A DNA stretch of 64,000 nt, taken from NCBI GenBank assembly GCA_028736075.1, contig CP117875.1, positions 558,001-622,000 of the forward strand, read 5' to 3'. The position numbers and the translations under genes are program-made. Below the pieces are notes generated by a model. It did not search any database. It saw nothing but the letters and a program-made list of their open reading frames with translations, and was not told the origin of the DNA. Of this stretch, positions 17,993 through 27,197 are shown one piece after another; position 1 is the first letter of the stretch; every line of letters starts with the position of its first letter. Source of the stretch: Chryseobacterium sp. KACC 21268 (GTDB lineage: Bacteria > Bacteroidota > Bacteroidia > Flavobacteriales > Weeksellaceae).

Positions 17993-19639
17993 ATGAAAAA
18001 ATCAATATTCATATTAGGTATCGTTGCAGCATTGTTCAGTTCATGCAATGATTTTATAGAAGAAGATAATTTGTCGTTTGTTTCTGCAGACGATACATAT
18101 CAAACAGCTTCAGGGTTCCAATTACTTGTCAATACAAATTATGCCTGGCTAAAAGGTATCTATGGAGGTGATCCATGGCTATTTGTTGCCGGTACAGATA
18201 TGTACGCAGAAGGAAGATCTCCTGAGCCAGCGGGTCTAAGTCAGTACACACAACTCATACCTTCTGCAGAGGGCGTAGATCAGCTATATATGTCTTGCTA
18301 CCAATTGATACAATCTGTCAACAAGACAGTTTACTATTCTACACTTACGGATCAGAACGCAAACGTTCCCGTGTTGGTAGGAGAAGCGAAATATTTAAGA
18401 GCCAATGCATATTTCTTATTGGTTCAGACTTACGGCGGTGTTCCTATTGTGAACGAAAACTTTACCACGCCTGTTTTACAATTTGACAGAAATACAGCGG
18501 AGGAAGTTTATAATTTCATTATTTCAGAGCTGGAATCATCTCTCGCAAGTGTAGGAACATCGGCTTACAGCAGTACAGGAAAAGTGAACAAAAGAGCTGT
18601 AAACGATCTATTAGCAAAGGTATATTTGACACGTGGTTATGAAACTTTCGGAAAACCGACGGATTTCGCAACAGCCGCCACCTATGCTGATGCCGCAATC
18701 GCAGGCCAGTCATTGACTATTCCTTACGAGCAGCTTTTCACTCCAGGAAATGATCTGAATGCAGAAACAATTTTCTCTGTTCAATACGATGCAAAATCTA
18801 CTTCTACCGCACCTACAACTTTAGGAAATAAGCAATTCTACTATTTCAGCTCTTATCTAGGAGGATCTGAAACTGGAGGATCTGCACCTCTTAGAAGTTA
18901 TAATCTTTGCCCTACAGCTTACGCTCTAGGATTATATACAGCTAGTGACTCAAGATGGGCAGCAACATTCATGAATGTTGTTTATGAGAAGTATTATGAT
19001 TTTTATAGAGTTCCTGACAAAACAAGTCTTAAAATCAAACATTTTTACTCACCAAAATGGTTTACAGCTGCAGATAAAACAGCTTGGTTAGCAACAAATG
19101 CTGCAAAGTTAGCAACTGGTTTTGTTTATCACGATTGGGGAACTTATGACGCAGCTTACACCTTGATTAAAAATTTGGATTATCAGACTATTCCAGTTAA
19201 GAAATTCGATGATCCTTCAACAAGTACGCCTTCTAGCACAGGACCTGTAAGTACAAGAGACATCATTACTGCAAGACTTGCAGAGACTTATCTGGTGGCA
19301 GCAGAAGCTTATCTTAAAGCAGGAAATGCAGCAACAGGTCTACAAAGACTGAATGTTGTAAGAAGCAGAGCTGGCGTTACAGCTGCAACTGCCGGAGAGT
19401 TCAATATCGATTACATTTTGGATGAAAGAGGCAGAGAAATGCTAGGCGAATATACAAGATGGTTTGACCTAAAGAGAACCGGAAAGCTGATCGAACGTAC
19501 CGTGATGCACAATTACAAAATTACCAATGCATCCAATTTTGCAGGCAATGGCGGACAGCAAAAAATCCTTAGACCAATACCACAAACTGTTATTGACCTT
19601 AATCAAAACAAAAACTTCCCACAGAATCCAGCGTACTAA
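17993..19639 (+). CDS. SusD/RagB-family nutrient-binding lipoprotein
   Basis: A 548-residue lipoprotein with signal peptide and lipobox LFSSC (cysteine at residue 19), exported to the cell surface where it acts as a lid for the SusC barrel. SusD landmarks are visible: AKYLRANAYFLLVQTYGGVP near residue 135, a tetratricopeptide-like helical stretch (VNDLLAKVYLTRGYE), and near the C-terminus RLNVVRSRAGV, LDERGREMLGEYTRWFDLKRTG and LRPIPQTVIDLN, all conserved in the family. It is directly downstream of susC and ends before a strong terminator. Confidence 0.95.
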   Translation: MKKSIFILGIVAALFSSCNDFIEEDNLSFVSADDTYQTASGFQLLVNTNYAWLKGIYGGDPWLFVAGTDMYAEGRSPEPAGLSQYTQLIPSAEGVDQLYMSCYQLIQSVNKTVYYSTLTDQNANVPVLVGEAKYLRANAYFLLVQTYGGVPIVNENFTTPVLQFDRNTAEEVYNFIISELESSLASVGTSAYSSTGKVNKRAVNDLLAKVYLTRGYETFGKPTDFATAATYADAAIAGQSLTIPYEQLFTPGNDLNAETIFSVQYDAKSTSTAPTTLGNKQFYYFSSYLGGSETGGSAPLRSYNLCPTAYALGLYTASDSRWAATFMNVVYEKYYDFYRVPDKTSLKIKHFYSPKWFTAADKTAWLATNAAKLATGFVYHDWGTYDAAYTLIKNLDYQTIPVKKFDDPSTSTPSSTGPVSTRDIITARLAETYLVAAEAYLKAGNAATGLQRLNVVRSRAGVTAATAGEFNIDYILDERGREMLGEYTRWFDLKRTGKLIERTVMHNYKITNASNFAGNGGQQKILRPIPQTVIDLNQNKNFPQNPAY

Positions 19640-19664
19640 TAACCACTCATATTTAATTATAATA

Positions 19665-19699
19665 AGAAAGACCGGTAATTGTTCCGGTCTTTCTTTTTT
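19665..19699 (+). terminator. Terminator of the susCD operon
   Basis: GAAAGACCGG and CCGGTCTTTC form a perfect 10-bp stem, with an eight-base loop and six T after the stem, 26 bases after the susD stop. Confidence 0.9.
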
Positions 19700-19719
19700 A
19701 TTTCAATCTGTATGTCAAA

Positions 19720-20541
19720 TTATTTGATCTCAATTGGATTGTTATAAAATGATATTTTACTTTTAATTCGTATTTCCTGTTGTTTCAAGGCTTTCATCAA
19801 TTCTGCATCTTTCTCATCAAACATTTGCATCATTTGTGACATCGGATTTTTCTCGTATTCCTTCAGTCTTTTTTGGAAACCTTCTTTACTCAGCTTCGTG
19901 GGTTTTCCCATTTCAAACTCCAGATAGTTCAATTTGTTTGTAGTAATATCTTGCATCAGTTTTTTGTTAGCAACCAAAAGCCACGCATAATTGCTGTCAG
20001 CATCTTCAAGTTTCACAATCAATCCCGGCAACCCTGAGAATTTGTAGGGTCCGTCTTGAATGGGAATTTCTGATGTAAACCAAGCATTCCAAGTTCTACC
20101 ACCAAAATTTGTCGTTGCTTTTTGCGTATTGTAATTTCCTATTTTTTCTTTCGCAGCAGAGATTTTCCAAATCAAATCCGGTTTTTCTTCGTAATTATAA
20201 TATTCGCTCATACCAACAAAATCTTTGAAGATCTGCTTCCCTCCTTTTAATTTATTGATTCTGAAACTCAAATTTGTTGCACTTGAGGTAGGCGGACTAA
20301 TGAAGGTCTGTCCCATCTCTTTCGCTTTTTTTACGCCCGAAATAAAAGTAGAATCGTATGCCAGTTGTCTATAGCTTACGAAAATTGACTCGTCTGTTGC
20401 AACATCCAACACCATCATTTCCTTTTCTGTTTTTACAGAATCTTTGTTCGGTTTGTAAGTCAGTTCATAATAAAACCGATGAACCTGGGAGTTCACAGAA
20501 ATTAATATTAAGAATGAGCTAATGGCTAATAGTTTTTTCAT
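19720..20541 (-). CDS. GLPGLI family secreted protein
   Basis: The 273-residue protein has a signal peptide (MKKLLAISSFLILISVNSQ) and the namesake motif FSGLPGLIVKLEDADSNY near residue 170. GLPGLI proteins are common in Bacteroidota and are exported, but their role is not known; many occur beside TonB-dependent receptors. Length is normal. The gene starts three bases after the pirin gene stops on the same strand, so they form a two-gene operon. It converges on susD; the terminator at 19665-19699 lies between them. Confidence 0.88.
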   Translation of the reverse strand: MKKLLAISSFLILISVNSQVHRFYYELTYKPNKDSVKTEKEMMVLDVATDESIFVSYRQLAYDSTFISGVKKAKEMGQTFISPPTSSATNLSFRINKLKGGKQIFKDFVGMSEYYNYEEKPDLIWKISAAKEKIGNYNTQKATTNFGGRTWNAWFTSEIPIQDGPYKFSGLPGLIVKLEDADSNYAWLLVANKKLMQDITTNKLNYLEFEMGKPTKLSKEGFQKRLKEYEKNPMSQMMQMFDEKDAELMKALKQQEIRIKSKISFYNNPIEIK

Positions 20542-20544
20542 TGA

Positions 20545-21444
20545 TTATTTTAATTTAAGGTTTCTATTCTGTGGCGGAAGAGGAACATATCCATCATCAT
20601 TGATGACTTTCGGGAACTCGTGGTTTTCCCATTTTCTTTTCGCTTCCTCGATTTTTTCTTTCTCTGAGGACACAAAATTCCAATAGATGTTCCGAGGTTC
20701 CGGAAATGGTTCGCCTCCGAAGATGTACACGGTAGAATCGGGCTTCAAAACAAAATGACAAAGTTTCGCATCTTTCGCAATTAGGATATGTTTCGGATTA
20801 TAAAGATTGCCTTCGCTCTCGATATTACCTTCCAGAATGTAAAGCGAAGATTCCCCGAAAAGATAGTCCCCAAGAATGATTTCTTTATCCTCGACAGACG
20901 TATTTTTCACCTCCAGAAAATAAAGCGGCGAATAAACCGGAACTGGTGACTTGCGTCCAAGGATTTCTCCCGCGATTAGCTTATAATCTACCTCATTGTC
21001 TTTCCAGCTTGGAATATCTTCTTTATTGATATGAAAAAACTCAGGTTCCATATCTTCCAATTCCTTCGGTAATGCCACCCAAATTTGCAATCCGTGCAGG
21101 TGCTTGTCTGTTGTCCTCAAATATTCCGGCGTTCTCTCGGAGTGTGCAACGCCTTTTCCTGCAGTCATCCAATTCACAGCGCCTTCCTTTATTTCAATTT
21201 CTGTCCCGATGGAATCTCTGTGCATAATGCTTCCTTCGAACAAAAAAGTCAACGTGGAAAGTCCGATGTGCGGATGTGGCGGAACATCCAGATTTTCATA
21301 ATCTTTGAGTGCCGCTGGCCCCATATGGTCGATGAAAACAAAAGGTCCAACGCTTCTTTTCTGAGAAAACGGCAACAATCTTCCCACCAGAAAATTTCCA
21401 ATGTCGGCAGCGCGTTCTTCTATGATCATTTGAATATTTGACAT
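20545..21444 (-). CDS. Pirin family protein
   Basis: A 299-residue bicupin. The N-terminal cupin shows FVFIDHMGP, then PPHPHIGLSTLTFLFEG near residue 56 with the metal-binding histidines, and GAVNWMTAGKGVAHSE near residue 90, a pirin signature. Bacterial pirins bind iron; some have quercetinase activity and others influence redox signalling, and this member cannot be assigned to one. Short same-strand spacing to the GLPGLI gene indicates cotranscription. Confidence 0.9.
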   Translation of the reverse strand: MSNIQMIIEERAADIGNFLVGRLLPFSQKRSVGPFVFIDHMGPAALKDYENLDVPPHPHIGLSTLTFLFEGSIMHRDSIGTEIEIKEGAVNWMTAGKGVAHSERTPEYLRTTDKHLHGLQIWVALPKELEDMEPEFFHINKEDIPSWKDNEVDYKLIAGEILGRKSPVPVYSPLYFLEVKNTSVEDKEIILGDYLFGESSLYILEGNIESEGNLYNPKHILIAKDAKLCHFVLKPDSTVYIFGGEPFPEPRNIYWNFVSSEKEKIEEAKRKWENHEFPKVINDDGYVPLPPQNRNLKLK

Positions 21445-21600
21445 AATTTCTATTTTAATTGAAGATTTAAAATTAACGATTTATAATTAATATCTCTAAC
21501 TAATTAAGTTTAGTAGTGGAAGCCGCATTAAGCTGCCCCAAATTTTTATTTAAATTTAGAAAAACAGGATTCATGATGACAAAAAGACGCTTATTTTACA

Positions 21601-21633
21601 TTGGTATACTTTCTGACTAATTGATTACCTTTG
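21601..21633 (+). promoter_or_regulatory. Bacteroidota-type promoter for rseP
   Basis: TTG (21601-21603), a 22-base spacer and TACCTTTG (21626-21633) match the phylum consensus. The transcript would start near 21640, some 20 bases before the rseP start. Confidence 0.65.
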
Positions 21634-21659
21634 ACAACTTATAATTTTAAAACATATTA

Positions 21660-23150
21660 ATGGAATTAGCATTAAAGATATTTCAGTTTATCCTGAGCAT
21701 TTCTATCCTTGTAACACTACACGAAATTGGGCACTTTCTGCCAGCGAAATGGTTCAAAACCAAAGTAGACAAATTCTTTTTATTCTTCGATCCGTATTTT
21801 TCCGTTTTCGCAATGAAAAAAATCAACGGAAAATGGCAATATAGATTCTTTTCCAAAAATGATCCTACCGAAGTAGAGGTTGAAATAGACGGTAAAAAAG
21901 TCCTTCAGCCAATCGATGTTTCCACACTTCCTGACTCTGATTGGAGAAAACACGAAGGTGTAAAATACGGAATCGGATGGCTTCCTTTCGGAGGTTATGT
22001 AAAAATTGCCGGAATGGTGGACGAAAGTATGGACACGGAACAATTGAAAAAACCGGCAGAACCTTGGGAATTCCGTGCGAAACCGGCTTGGCAAAGATTG
22101 ATCATTATGCTTGGTGGTGTGACGGTCAATTTCTTTTTGGCTTGGTTGATTTTCGGTTCGTTATCTTATTTCTATGGCGAAGAGAATTATGATACCCAGA
22201 AACTTGGTGGCAAAATGTACTATTCTGAACCATCTTTGAAAATGGGTTTTGAAAACGGCGATAAAATCTTAAAAGTTGACGGCAAAACGCAAAAGGATTT
22301 TGATAAATTATCTTTGGATGTTTTGTTGAGTGATAACATCACGGTTCTTAGAAAAGGAAAAGAAGTGACTTTCCCGACAAGTGACGAAGGAAAAGCATTG
22401 GTTTTGCAGGCAGAAACGCCACAAGCCTTCCTAATGCCGAGAATTGCGCCTACTGTAGATACAGTGGTTCAGAAATCAACTTTGGATGCAGGTCTGGAAA
22501 TTGGCGATAAAATCGTGAGTATCGATAATCAAAAAATAGAATACTATGATGAGTTAGCGCCTATCGTTTCCAAAAAAGCAGGTTCAAACGTTGACTTTGT
22601 TGTGGAGCGTGGACAGACTTTGGTTCCGTTATCAATTCCTGTAAACAAGGAAGGAAAAATCGGAGTTGCCTCCTACAAAGAATACAAAAAGATGATGACT
22701 CTGAATCATTTTTCATTTGGTGAGTCCATTGGCAGAGGTTACACAAGAACGATTGAAAGTTTGACTTATCAGGTGAAGCAATTCAAATTGATTTTTAACA
22801 AGACGATTAAAGGCTACAAAAAGGTAGGCGGACCAATTGCTATTGTAAACAATATGCACGTGGACAAAACCAAAGACGGCGACCTTTCTATCAACTGGCA
22901 ACAGTTTTGGTCTTTTACGGCTAAGTTCTCGATCTGGTTGGCATTCCTTAATTTGATTCCGATTCCAGGCTTAGATGGCGGTCACGTTCTCTTTACATTG
23001 TGGGAAATCATCACAAGAAAGCCAGTTCCTCAGAAAATTTTGGAAAATGCACAAATGGTGGGTGTAATTTTCTTGTTGGGACTGATGGTGTTAATATTTG
23101 GAAATGATATAGTTAAGCTGATAGTGCAAGCTTTTGCTCAAAAAAATTAA
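21660..23150 (+). CDS. rseP: RIP zinc metalloprotease, site-2 protease family
   Basis: RseP cuts anti-sigma factors and signal-peptide remnants inside the inner membrane. The 496-residue protein has the zinc site LHEIGHFLPAKW (HExxH) in the first helix near residue 20, two central PDZ-like regions (around residues 180-320, with SEPSLKMGFENGDKILKVDG and DAGLEIGDKIVSIDN as their cores, quoted in part) and the third zinc ligand in NLIPIPGLDGGHV near residue 433. The helix count and order fit the family. A proline follows HFL where most homologues have a small residue. No dxr or bamA gene adjoins it; the tRNA-Asn follows downstream. Confidence 0.93.
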   Translation: MELALKIFQFILSISILVTLHEIGHFLPAKWFKTKVDKFFLFFDPYFSVFAMKKINGKWQYRFFSKNDPTEVEVEIDGKKVLQPIDVSTLPDSDWRKHEGVKYGIGWLPFGGYVKIAGMVDESMDTEQLKKPAEPWEFRAKPAWQRLIIMLGGVTVNFFLAWLIFGSLSYFYGEENYDTQKLGGKMYYSEPSLKMGFENGDKILKVDGKTQKDFDKLSLDVLLSDNITVLRKGKEVTFPTSDEGKALVLQAETPQAFLMPRIAPTVDTVVQKSTLDAGLEIGDKIVSIDNQKIEYYDELAPIVSKKAGSNVDFVVERGQTLVPLSIPVNKEGKIGVASYKEYKKMMTLNHFSFGESIGRGYTRTIESLTYQVKQFKLIFNKTIKGYKKVGGPIAIVNNMHVDKTKDGDLSINWQQFWSFTAKFSIWLAFLNLIPIPGLDGGHVLFTLWEIITRKPVPQKILENAQMVGVIFLLGLMVLIFGNDIVKLIVQAFAQKN

Positions 23151-23170
23151 AAAAACTTCACAAAAAAGTT

Positions 23171-23200
23171 TTGGAGTTTTTAAAAAAGTTTCTATATTTG
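23171..23200 (+). promoter_or_regulatory. Promoter of tRNA-Asn
   Basis: TTG (23171-23173), a 19-base spacer and TATATTTG (23193-23200) match the consensus closely; the tRNA begins 27 bases later. Confidence 0.75.
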
Positions 23201-23226
23201 CACACGCTTAAAGCAAAAAGAAACAT

Positions 23227-23300
23227 TCCTCTTTAGCTCAGTTGGTTAGAGCATCTGACTGTTAATCAGAGGGTCGCTGGTTCGAGCCCAGCAAGAGGAG
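23227..23300 (+). tRNA. tRNA-Asn (GTT anticodon)
   Basis: The 74-base gene has an acceptor stem TCCTCTT / AAGAGGA, D-arm AGCTCAGTTGGTTAGAGC, anticodon arm TCTGACTGTTAATCAGA with GTT in the loop, and a T-arm around GGTTCGAGCC. CCA is not encoded. Its 3' 23 bases belong to the left attachment repeat of the integrated element, which restores the gene exactly. Confidence 0.96.
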
Positions 23301-23339
23301 CAAGACCATCACAGAAATGTGATGGTTTTCTTTTTTTAT
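23278..23339 (+). repeat. Left attachment repeat (attL)
   Basis: 62 bases shared with 36226-36287 with one difference (G at 23304, A at 36252). It covers the tRNA 3' end from the T-arm and the whole tRNA terminator. Confidence 0.92.
23305..23337 (+). terminator. Terminator of tRNA-Asn
   Basis: ACCATCACA and TGTGATGGT form a nine-bp stem with a GAAA loop, then a T-rich tract. It lies inside the attachment repeat and so is duplicated at 36253-36285. Confidence 0.88.
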
Positions 23340-23437
23340 AGGGTTATGGATTGAGTTTTCCTTTATTCTATGGTATTTCTTAATTTCTTTTACTTTTCCA
23401 TATTTCCAACCATTCTGAGAAATTGAGGGTACCTTTT

Positions 23438-23470
23438 AGGTTACCCATTTTATTTTTCAGGTTACCCATT
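23438..23470. repeat. Direct repeat pair before the recombinase gene
   Basis: AGGTTACCCATT occurs at 23438-23449 and 23459-23470, a period of 21 bases (two helix turns), about 100 bases inside attL. It could be an arm-type recombinase site or an operator for the recombinase gene. Confidence 0.55.
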
Positions 23471-23488
23471 CAAACCCCCATTAATACA

Positions 23489-24688
23489 ATGAAACTATCA
23501 ATATTATTCCTTTTGAGAAGGAATAAGATTAACAGTAGAGGTCTTTGTCCTATTGAATGTAGAATAACATTAGATAAACAAAGAAAGCCTTTCTCTACAG
23601 GAATCTTCATCAACCCAAAGAATTGGGACAGTAATAAACAGCTTACAAGACCCCCTAATGAAGAGAATAACAACACCAACAACCAACTAAGCCTGATTAA
23701 GAATAAAATTAATCAGGCTTTTTTATTTCTACAAATCAAGGAAGAGCCTTTTGATGCAAGTGATATTTACAACCAGTATGCAGGCAAGACAATGACCAAA
23801 GAGTATGCTTTGATTGAGTATTACAAGATTTACTTAGACAGGCTTCAAAAGCTTGTAGGACTAGAGATAAAGCAGGCTACCTGGAATAAGTTCAACTACA
23901 TCAAAGAAGATGTTTCTGAGTTTATAAAATCTCATTACAAGAAACCAGATGTCAAGCTAAAGAATTTAGACTTCAATTTTATTTCTGAGTTTGAGTATTA
24001 CTGTAAGACAGAGTTAAAACACAAGCAAATCACTATAAACAAATCCCTACAAAGACTAAAGAAGGTAATCAAGCAATCTGTAATACAAGGTTACTTAGAT
24101 AAGAACCCTTTTGAAGAACACAGTCCAAAGAAAGTGTACAGTAAGATTGTATTTCTTACCCAAGAAGAACTGGAAAGGTTAGAAAATCACACCTTTCAAT
24201 CTGACCCTCTGAATAGAGTTAAGGATTGTTACATCTTCTGCTGTTATACAGGATTAGCCTACAGGGAAATGTTTGAATTAAGAAAAAATGATTTGATAAC
24301 AAAGCCTGATGGTATAACTTGGATATTCCAGAAAAGAGAGAAAACAGAAAGAACATTCTCTGTTCCTTTGATTCTTCCTAAGGCATTAGAGATTATGGAA
24401 GTTTACTCATCAGAAAGTGAATATCTATTACCAAGGATATCCAATCAGTCTTTTAATAGGATTCTAAAGGAGATAGCTTTAATTCTTGATATCTCCAAAA
24501 ATCTTACTCATCACACAGCAAGGAAAACTTTTGCGTCTACTGTTCTCCTCAACAATGACATTGCCATAGAAGTTGTTTCTAAGCTTTTAGGTCATTCAAA
24601 GATATCTACTACACAGGAATATTATGCAGAGCTGATGCCTGAGAAGTTGAGTGAGAACTTGAAAAAGCTGAAAGATAGATTGAAGTAG
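23489..24688 (+). CDS. Tyrosine recombinase (integrase) of the element
   Basis: A 399-residue site-specific integrase of the Bacteroidota type. The N-terminal arm-binding domain begins MKLSILFLLRRNKINSRG and shows RCRITL-like strands (PIECRITLDKQRKPFSTG); a SAM-like core-binding domain follows at about residues 95-190. The catalytic domain shows TGLAYREMFEL (first Arg), HHTARKTFAST (His-x-x-Arg) and LLGHSKISTTQEYYAEL (second His and the tyrosine nucleophile). I chose the ATG at 23489; the frame is open upstream to 23423 but that part is not conserved in type. It sits directly next to the tRNA-Asn attachment repeat, so it is expected to integrate and excise this element. Confidence 0.93.
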   Translation: MKLSILFLLRRNKINSRGLCPIECRITLDKQRKPFSTGIFINPKNWDSNKQLTRPPNEENNNTNNQLSLIKNKINQAFLFLQIKEEPFDASDIYNQYAGKTMTKEYALIEYYKIYLDRLQKLVGLEIKQATWNKFNYIKEDVSEFIKSHYKKPDVKLKNLDFNFISEFEYYCKTELKHKQITINKSLQRLKKVIKQSVIQGYLDKNPFEEHSPKKVYSKIVFLTQEELERLENHTFQSDPLNRVKDCYIFCCYTGLAYREMFELRKNDLITKPDGITWIFQKREKTERTFSVPLILPKALEIMEVYSSESEYLLPRISNQSFNRILKEIALILDISKNLTHHTARKTFASTVLLNNDIAIEVVSKLLGHSKISTTQEYYAELMPEKLSENLKKLKDRLK

Positions 24689-24725
24689 AAAGTTTAACTG
24701 CTTTGTAGTAATGTGAAGCTGTTAT

Positions 24726-26153
24726 TTACCAAAACTCCAATGACAACTGTGGAGGATAACCAATTTTTTCCTCTAATCTTTTATACATTATATCTTTCAC
24801 CTTCTCGTGATGTTCAACTGTAGTAACAATTGAATCGTGTATTGTGAATATAGGAGCATAAGGCAGTTGTTCTGAAATGTCTTCACATATTGTTTTCAAT
24901 ATGAGTTCTGCTTCTATATTTTGAAGTAAGCAGGCTAAGGTATTATACTTATCTCTTCCTTGCTTTACAAAAGCAAAATTCTCGTATACCTTTGGATATA
25001 ATTTTGCAAACAATTGTATTTCCTTAACGATGTTCTTATGACTATTAGGACTGAAAAGAGTTCTAAAGGCTACAGTTTTTGCATATTTTCTGGAATCTGT
25101 TATTCCATCTGGCAATAAACCATCTTCTATAAGTAGTTCAGAAAACTCCTCATAAAACTTTCCTGACACAACTTGTTTAATGTACTTTTCGACATCCTCT
25201 GGGAGCTTATTTTCAGAATCATAATAGAGATTGATGGGAGATTGATTATAATCTATGTTGTTGTACATCTTAATCTTTTCTCCCATTTTGTTTTTATTAA
25301 AAGCCTCATTGTTAAAGAGGATGGTACTAAGATATGGCTGTGAGTTCTTTATATCGATACTTACCAATTTTTTATTATCATACCTTAGAAATTGTCTAAG
25401 TTCCTTTTTTAATTGAGTTAATGGAGTATGAAGCCTACCAGCAGTCCTATCTATTGTTAGTTCAAATTGTTTGTTTTTTACTTTGAGAACTGGTATTAGC
25501 CTTCTAGCATAAGCTCTGTATGGGTCTTTGACCTTTTCAAATCGTTTCTTTAAATTCTTGTCCTTTTGATTTGACATATAAGCTTCATAAGCAATGGGGT
25601 ATTCTATAACTTCTTCATCTCTTAAAGTTGATAAATATTTTTCAGCTCCTACAGAGTCAATTGTTAGTTTATCATTAAACCATTTTTCAAAAATTTCTAC
25701 TTTTACATCATTAGATTCTGGTAGGATTGGAATAAAACCCTTCGATTCTAAATTCGTAAATGTTTTTAGGCTTGTAATGGTAATATAATCAGTAACCTCA
25801 ACTTCCATAAGTTTTGATTTGTGGTGCTGATCTGATAATTTATAACTTTTAGAATAGTGGTCAATAGTTGAATATTGGTTATTTCTGACGATTATATCAC
25901 TTGAAATCAGATAATCCAAATATCTTGGATAATCATTACCAAACTTTTCTTTTAGTAATACTGAGTACAGAGTTGTAAATTCTGATTCTTCATCTTTCTT
26001 GATCGCACTCACATAGTTTACTAAGTGAATCATATATACAAACTTATCTCTTTTAAAGGGAAATGTAGGAAGTTTGGCAGTAAGTAATTTATCAATATCA
26101 ACACTTGAAGGAATATAAAGTATATAGGAATTTCTTGTTTTTTTGTATGGCAT
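24726..26153 (-). CDS. Putative single-subunit (family A-like) nucleic-acid polymerase
   Basis: This 475-residue protein carries, in the right order, motifs seen in the palm and fingers of family A DNA polymerases and T7-like enzymes. They are a GRLHTPLTQL stretch near residue 239, motif A-like LVSIDIKNSQPYL near residue 264 (aspartate at 267), motif B-like RKYAKTVAFRTLF near residue 355, a LQNIEAELILK helix near residue 410 and motif C-like FTIHDSIVTT near residue 436. The protein lacks a 3'-5' exonuclease and is shorter than PolA. The first 230 residues are not recognised. I chose ATG 26153 (a TTG at 26171 would add six residues). Its role might be replication of the excised element; it could also be an inactive or primase-like relative. 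The assignment rests on motif reading only. Confidence 0.55.
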   Translation of the reverse strand: MPYKKTRNSYILYIPSSVDIDKLLTAKLPTFPFKRDKFVYMIHLVNYVSAIKKDEESEFTTLYSVLLKEKFGNDYPRYLDYLISSDIIVRNNQYSTIDHYSKSYKLSDQHHKSKLMEVEVTDYITITSLKTFTNLESKGFIPILPESNDVKVEIFEKWFNDKLTIDSVGAEKYLSTLRDEEVIEYPIAYEAYMSNQKDKNLKKRFEKVKDPYRAYARRLIPVLKVKNKQFELTIDRTAGRLHTPLTQLKKELRQFLRYDNKKLVSIDIKNSQPYLSTILFNNEAFNKNKMGEKIKMYNNIDYNQSPINLYYDSENKLPEDVEKYIKQVVSGKFYEEFSELLIEDGLLPDGITDSRKYAKTVAFRTLFSPNSHKNIVKEIQLFAKLYPKVYENFAFVKQGRDKYNTLACLLQNIEAELILKTICEDISEQLPYAPIFTIHDSIVTTVEHHEKVKDIMYKRLEEKIGYPPQLSLEFW

Positions 26154-26228
26154 TTGTAAAATTTGCCACAAAACAAGTCTGGTAATATCCTAAGAAACCT
26201 TAATAGATACCTTTATGGGTGTACTAAG

Positions 26229-27134
26229 TTATTCAAGTTTATCAAGGATTTCTTGTATTCTATTCCATTCAGTAGGTCTCTTAGTAGATGCTGATTTAGA
26301 AACAGAGATATGTTTTATTTTTTGTCCTTTATTATCTCTAAAAACGTATTCTATGGAGCTATTAAAGCTCATTTCAAGTTTAGATTCAATATGTTTATCT
26401 GACATCAGAGCTTCAACAAATTGAATTAGTGATTGTTTGGAGTATTGCCCATTCTTACCCATAATACACCAATTTATTCCTTCTGTTACCTTTGATTGAG
26501 TAAATGCGTTTACAAATTCTCGTTCTGAACAATCAATGATTTTTGGTTCTTCTGAGAGAAGAGAATATAGTTTTTTCAGCTTTAACTCCCCTCTATCTGA
26601 ACTTACAGTTAACCATCTACAGGAATTTGAATTATAGGCTTCTATATTAATCGTAAATGGCTTATTCAAAAGCTTATGATTTGGAGTATATCCATACTTA
26701 TCTTCTGTGTAGTTCAAAATATCTGAAAGAGCTGTAATGACCTCTTCTCTGTTGGGAATCATATTATAGTTCTTATTTCCCAAGGCAACTACTACAGTTT
26801 CTAAATTTTTAAAGAAAATTTGGAGGTCTTTGTTTTCTGTCAGGAATAAAGAAACCTGCTCATCAATAATGTTCTTAATCTGTCTAATCTTAGAATCTAT
26901 CAGATTTGGAATTTCCTCATAAAAACTATAATAGAAAAGCTGAAAACCTTTGCTTTCTAAATCATAATAATCAATTTCCACAGTACCCTTTTCGAAACTA
27001 AACCCTTTTACAAGATTGGAGTAAGAGTCACAGCATTCTATTACTGATTGCCTTTTCAAATCATTAAAAGATTCTTTATCATCTAGTGTCCTAAAAAAAT
27101 CTAATGGGTGTAAAATACTATTAGTTGTGTCCAT
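26229..27134 (-). CDS. Element protein of unknown family
   Basis: A 301-residue, hydrophilic protein without signal peptide or membrane helix. It starts MDTTNSILHPLDFFRTLDD and ends in the basic-rich KRPTEWNRIQEILDKLE. I recognise no domain. A central stretch (residues 60-150) looks helical and a lysine/serine-rich C-terminal part contains IKHISVSKSASTKRP, possibly a nucleic-acid contact. It lies 75 bases upstream of the polymerase-like gene on the same strand and 63 bases from the divergent ATPase gene, so the two strands probably share a promoter region at 27135-27197. A replication-related role is guessed from position only. Confidence 0.6.
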   Translation of the reverse strand: MDTTNSILHPLDFFRTLDDKESFNDLKRQSVIECCDSYSNLVKGFSFEKGTVEIDYYDLESKGFQLFYYSFYEEIPNLIDSKIRQIKNIIDEQVSLFLTENKDLQIFFKNLETVVVALGNKNYNMIPNREEVITALSDILNYTEDKYGYTPNHKLLNKPFTINIEAYNSNSCRWLTVSSDRGELKLKKLYSLLSEEPKIIDCSEREFVNAFTQSKVTEGINWCIMGKNGQYSKQSLIQFVEALMSDKHIESKLEMSFNSSIEYVFRDNKGQKIKHISVSKSASTKRPTEWNRIQEILDKLE

Positions 27135-27197
27135 TCAACAAACTTTTATTCTTAACTAAACTTCAAAATTAACTTAATAATCTTTAAAATTAATATT

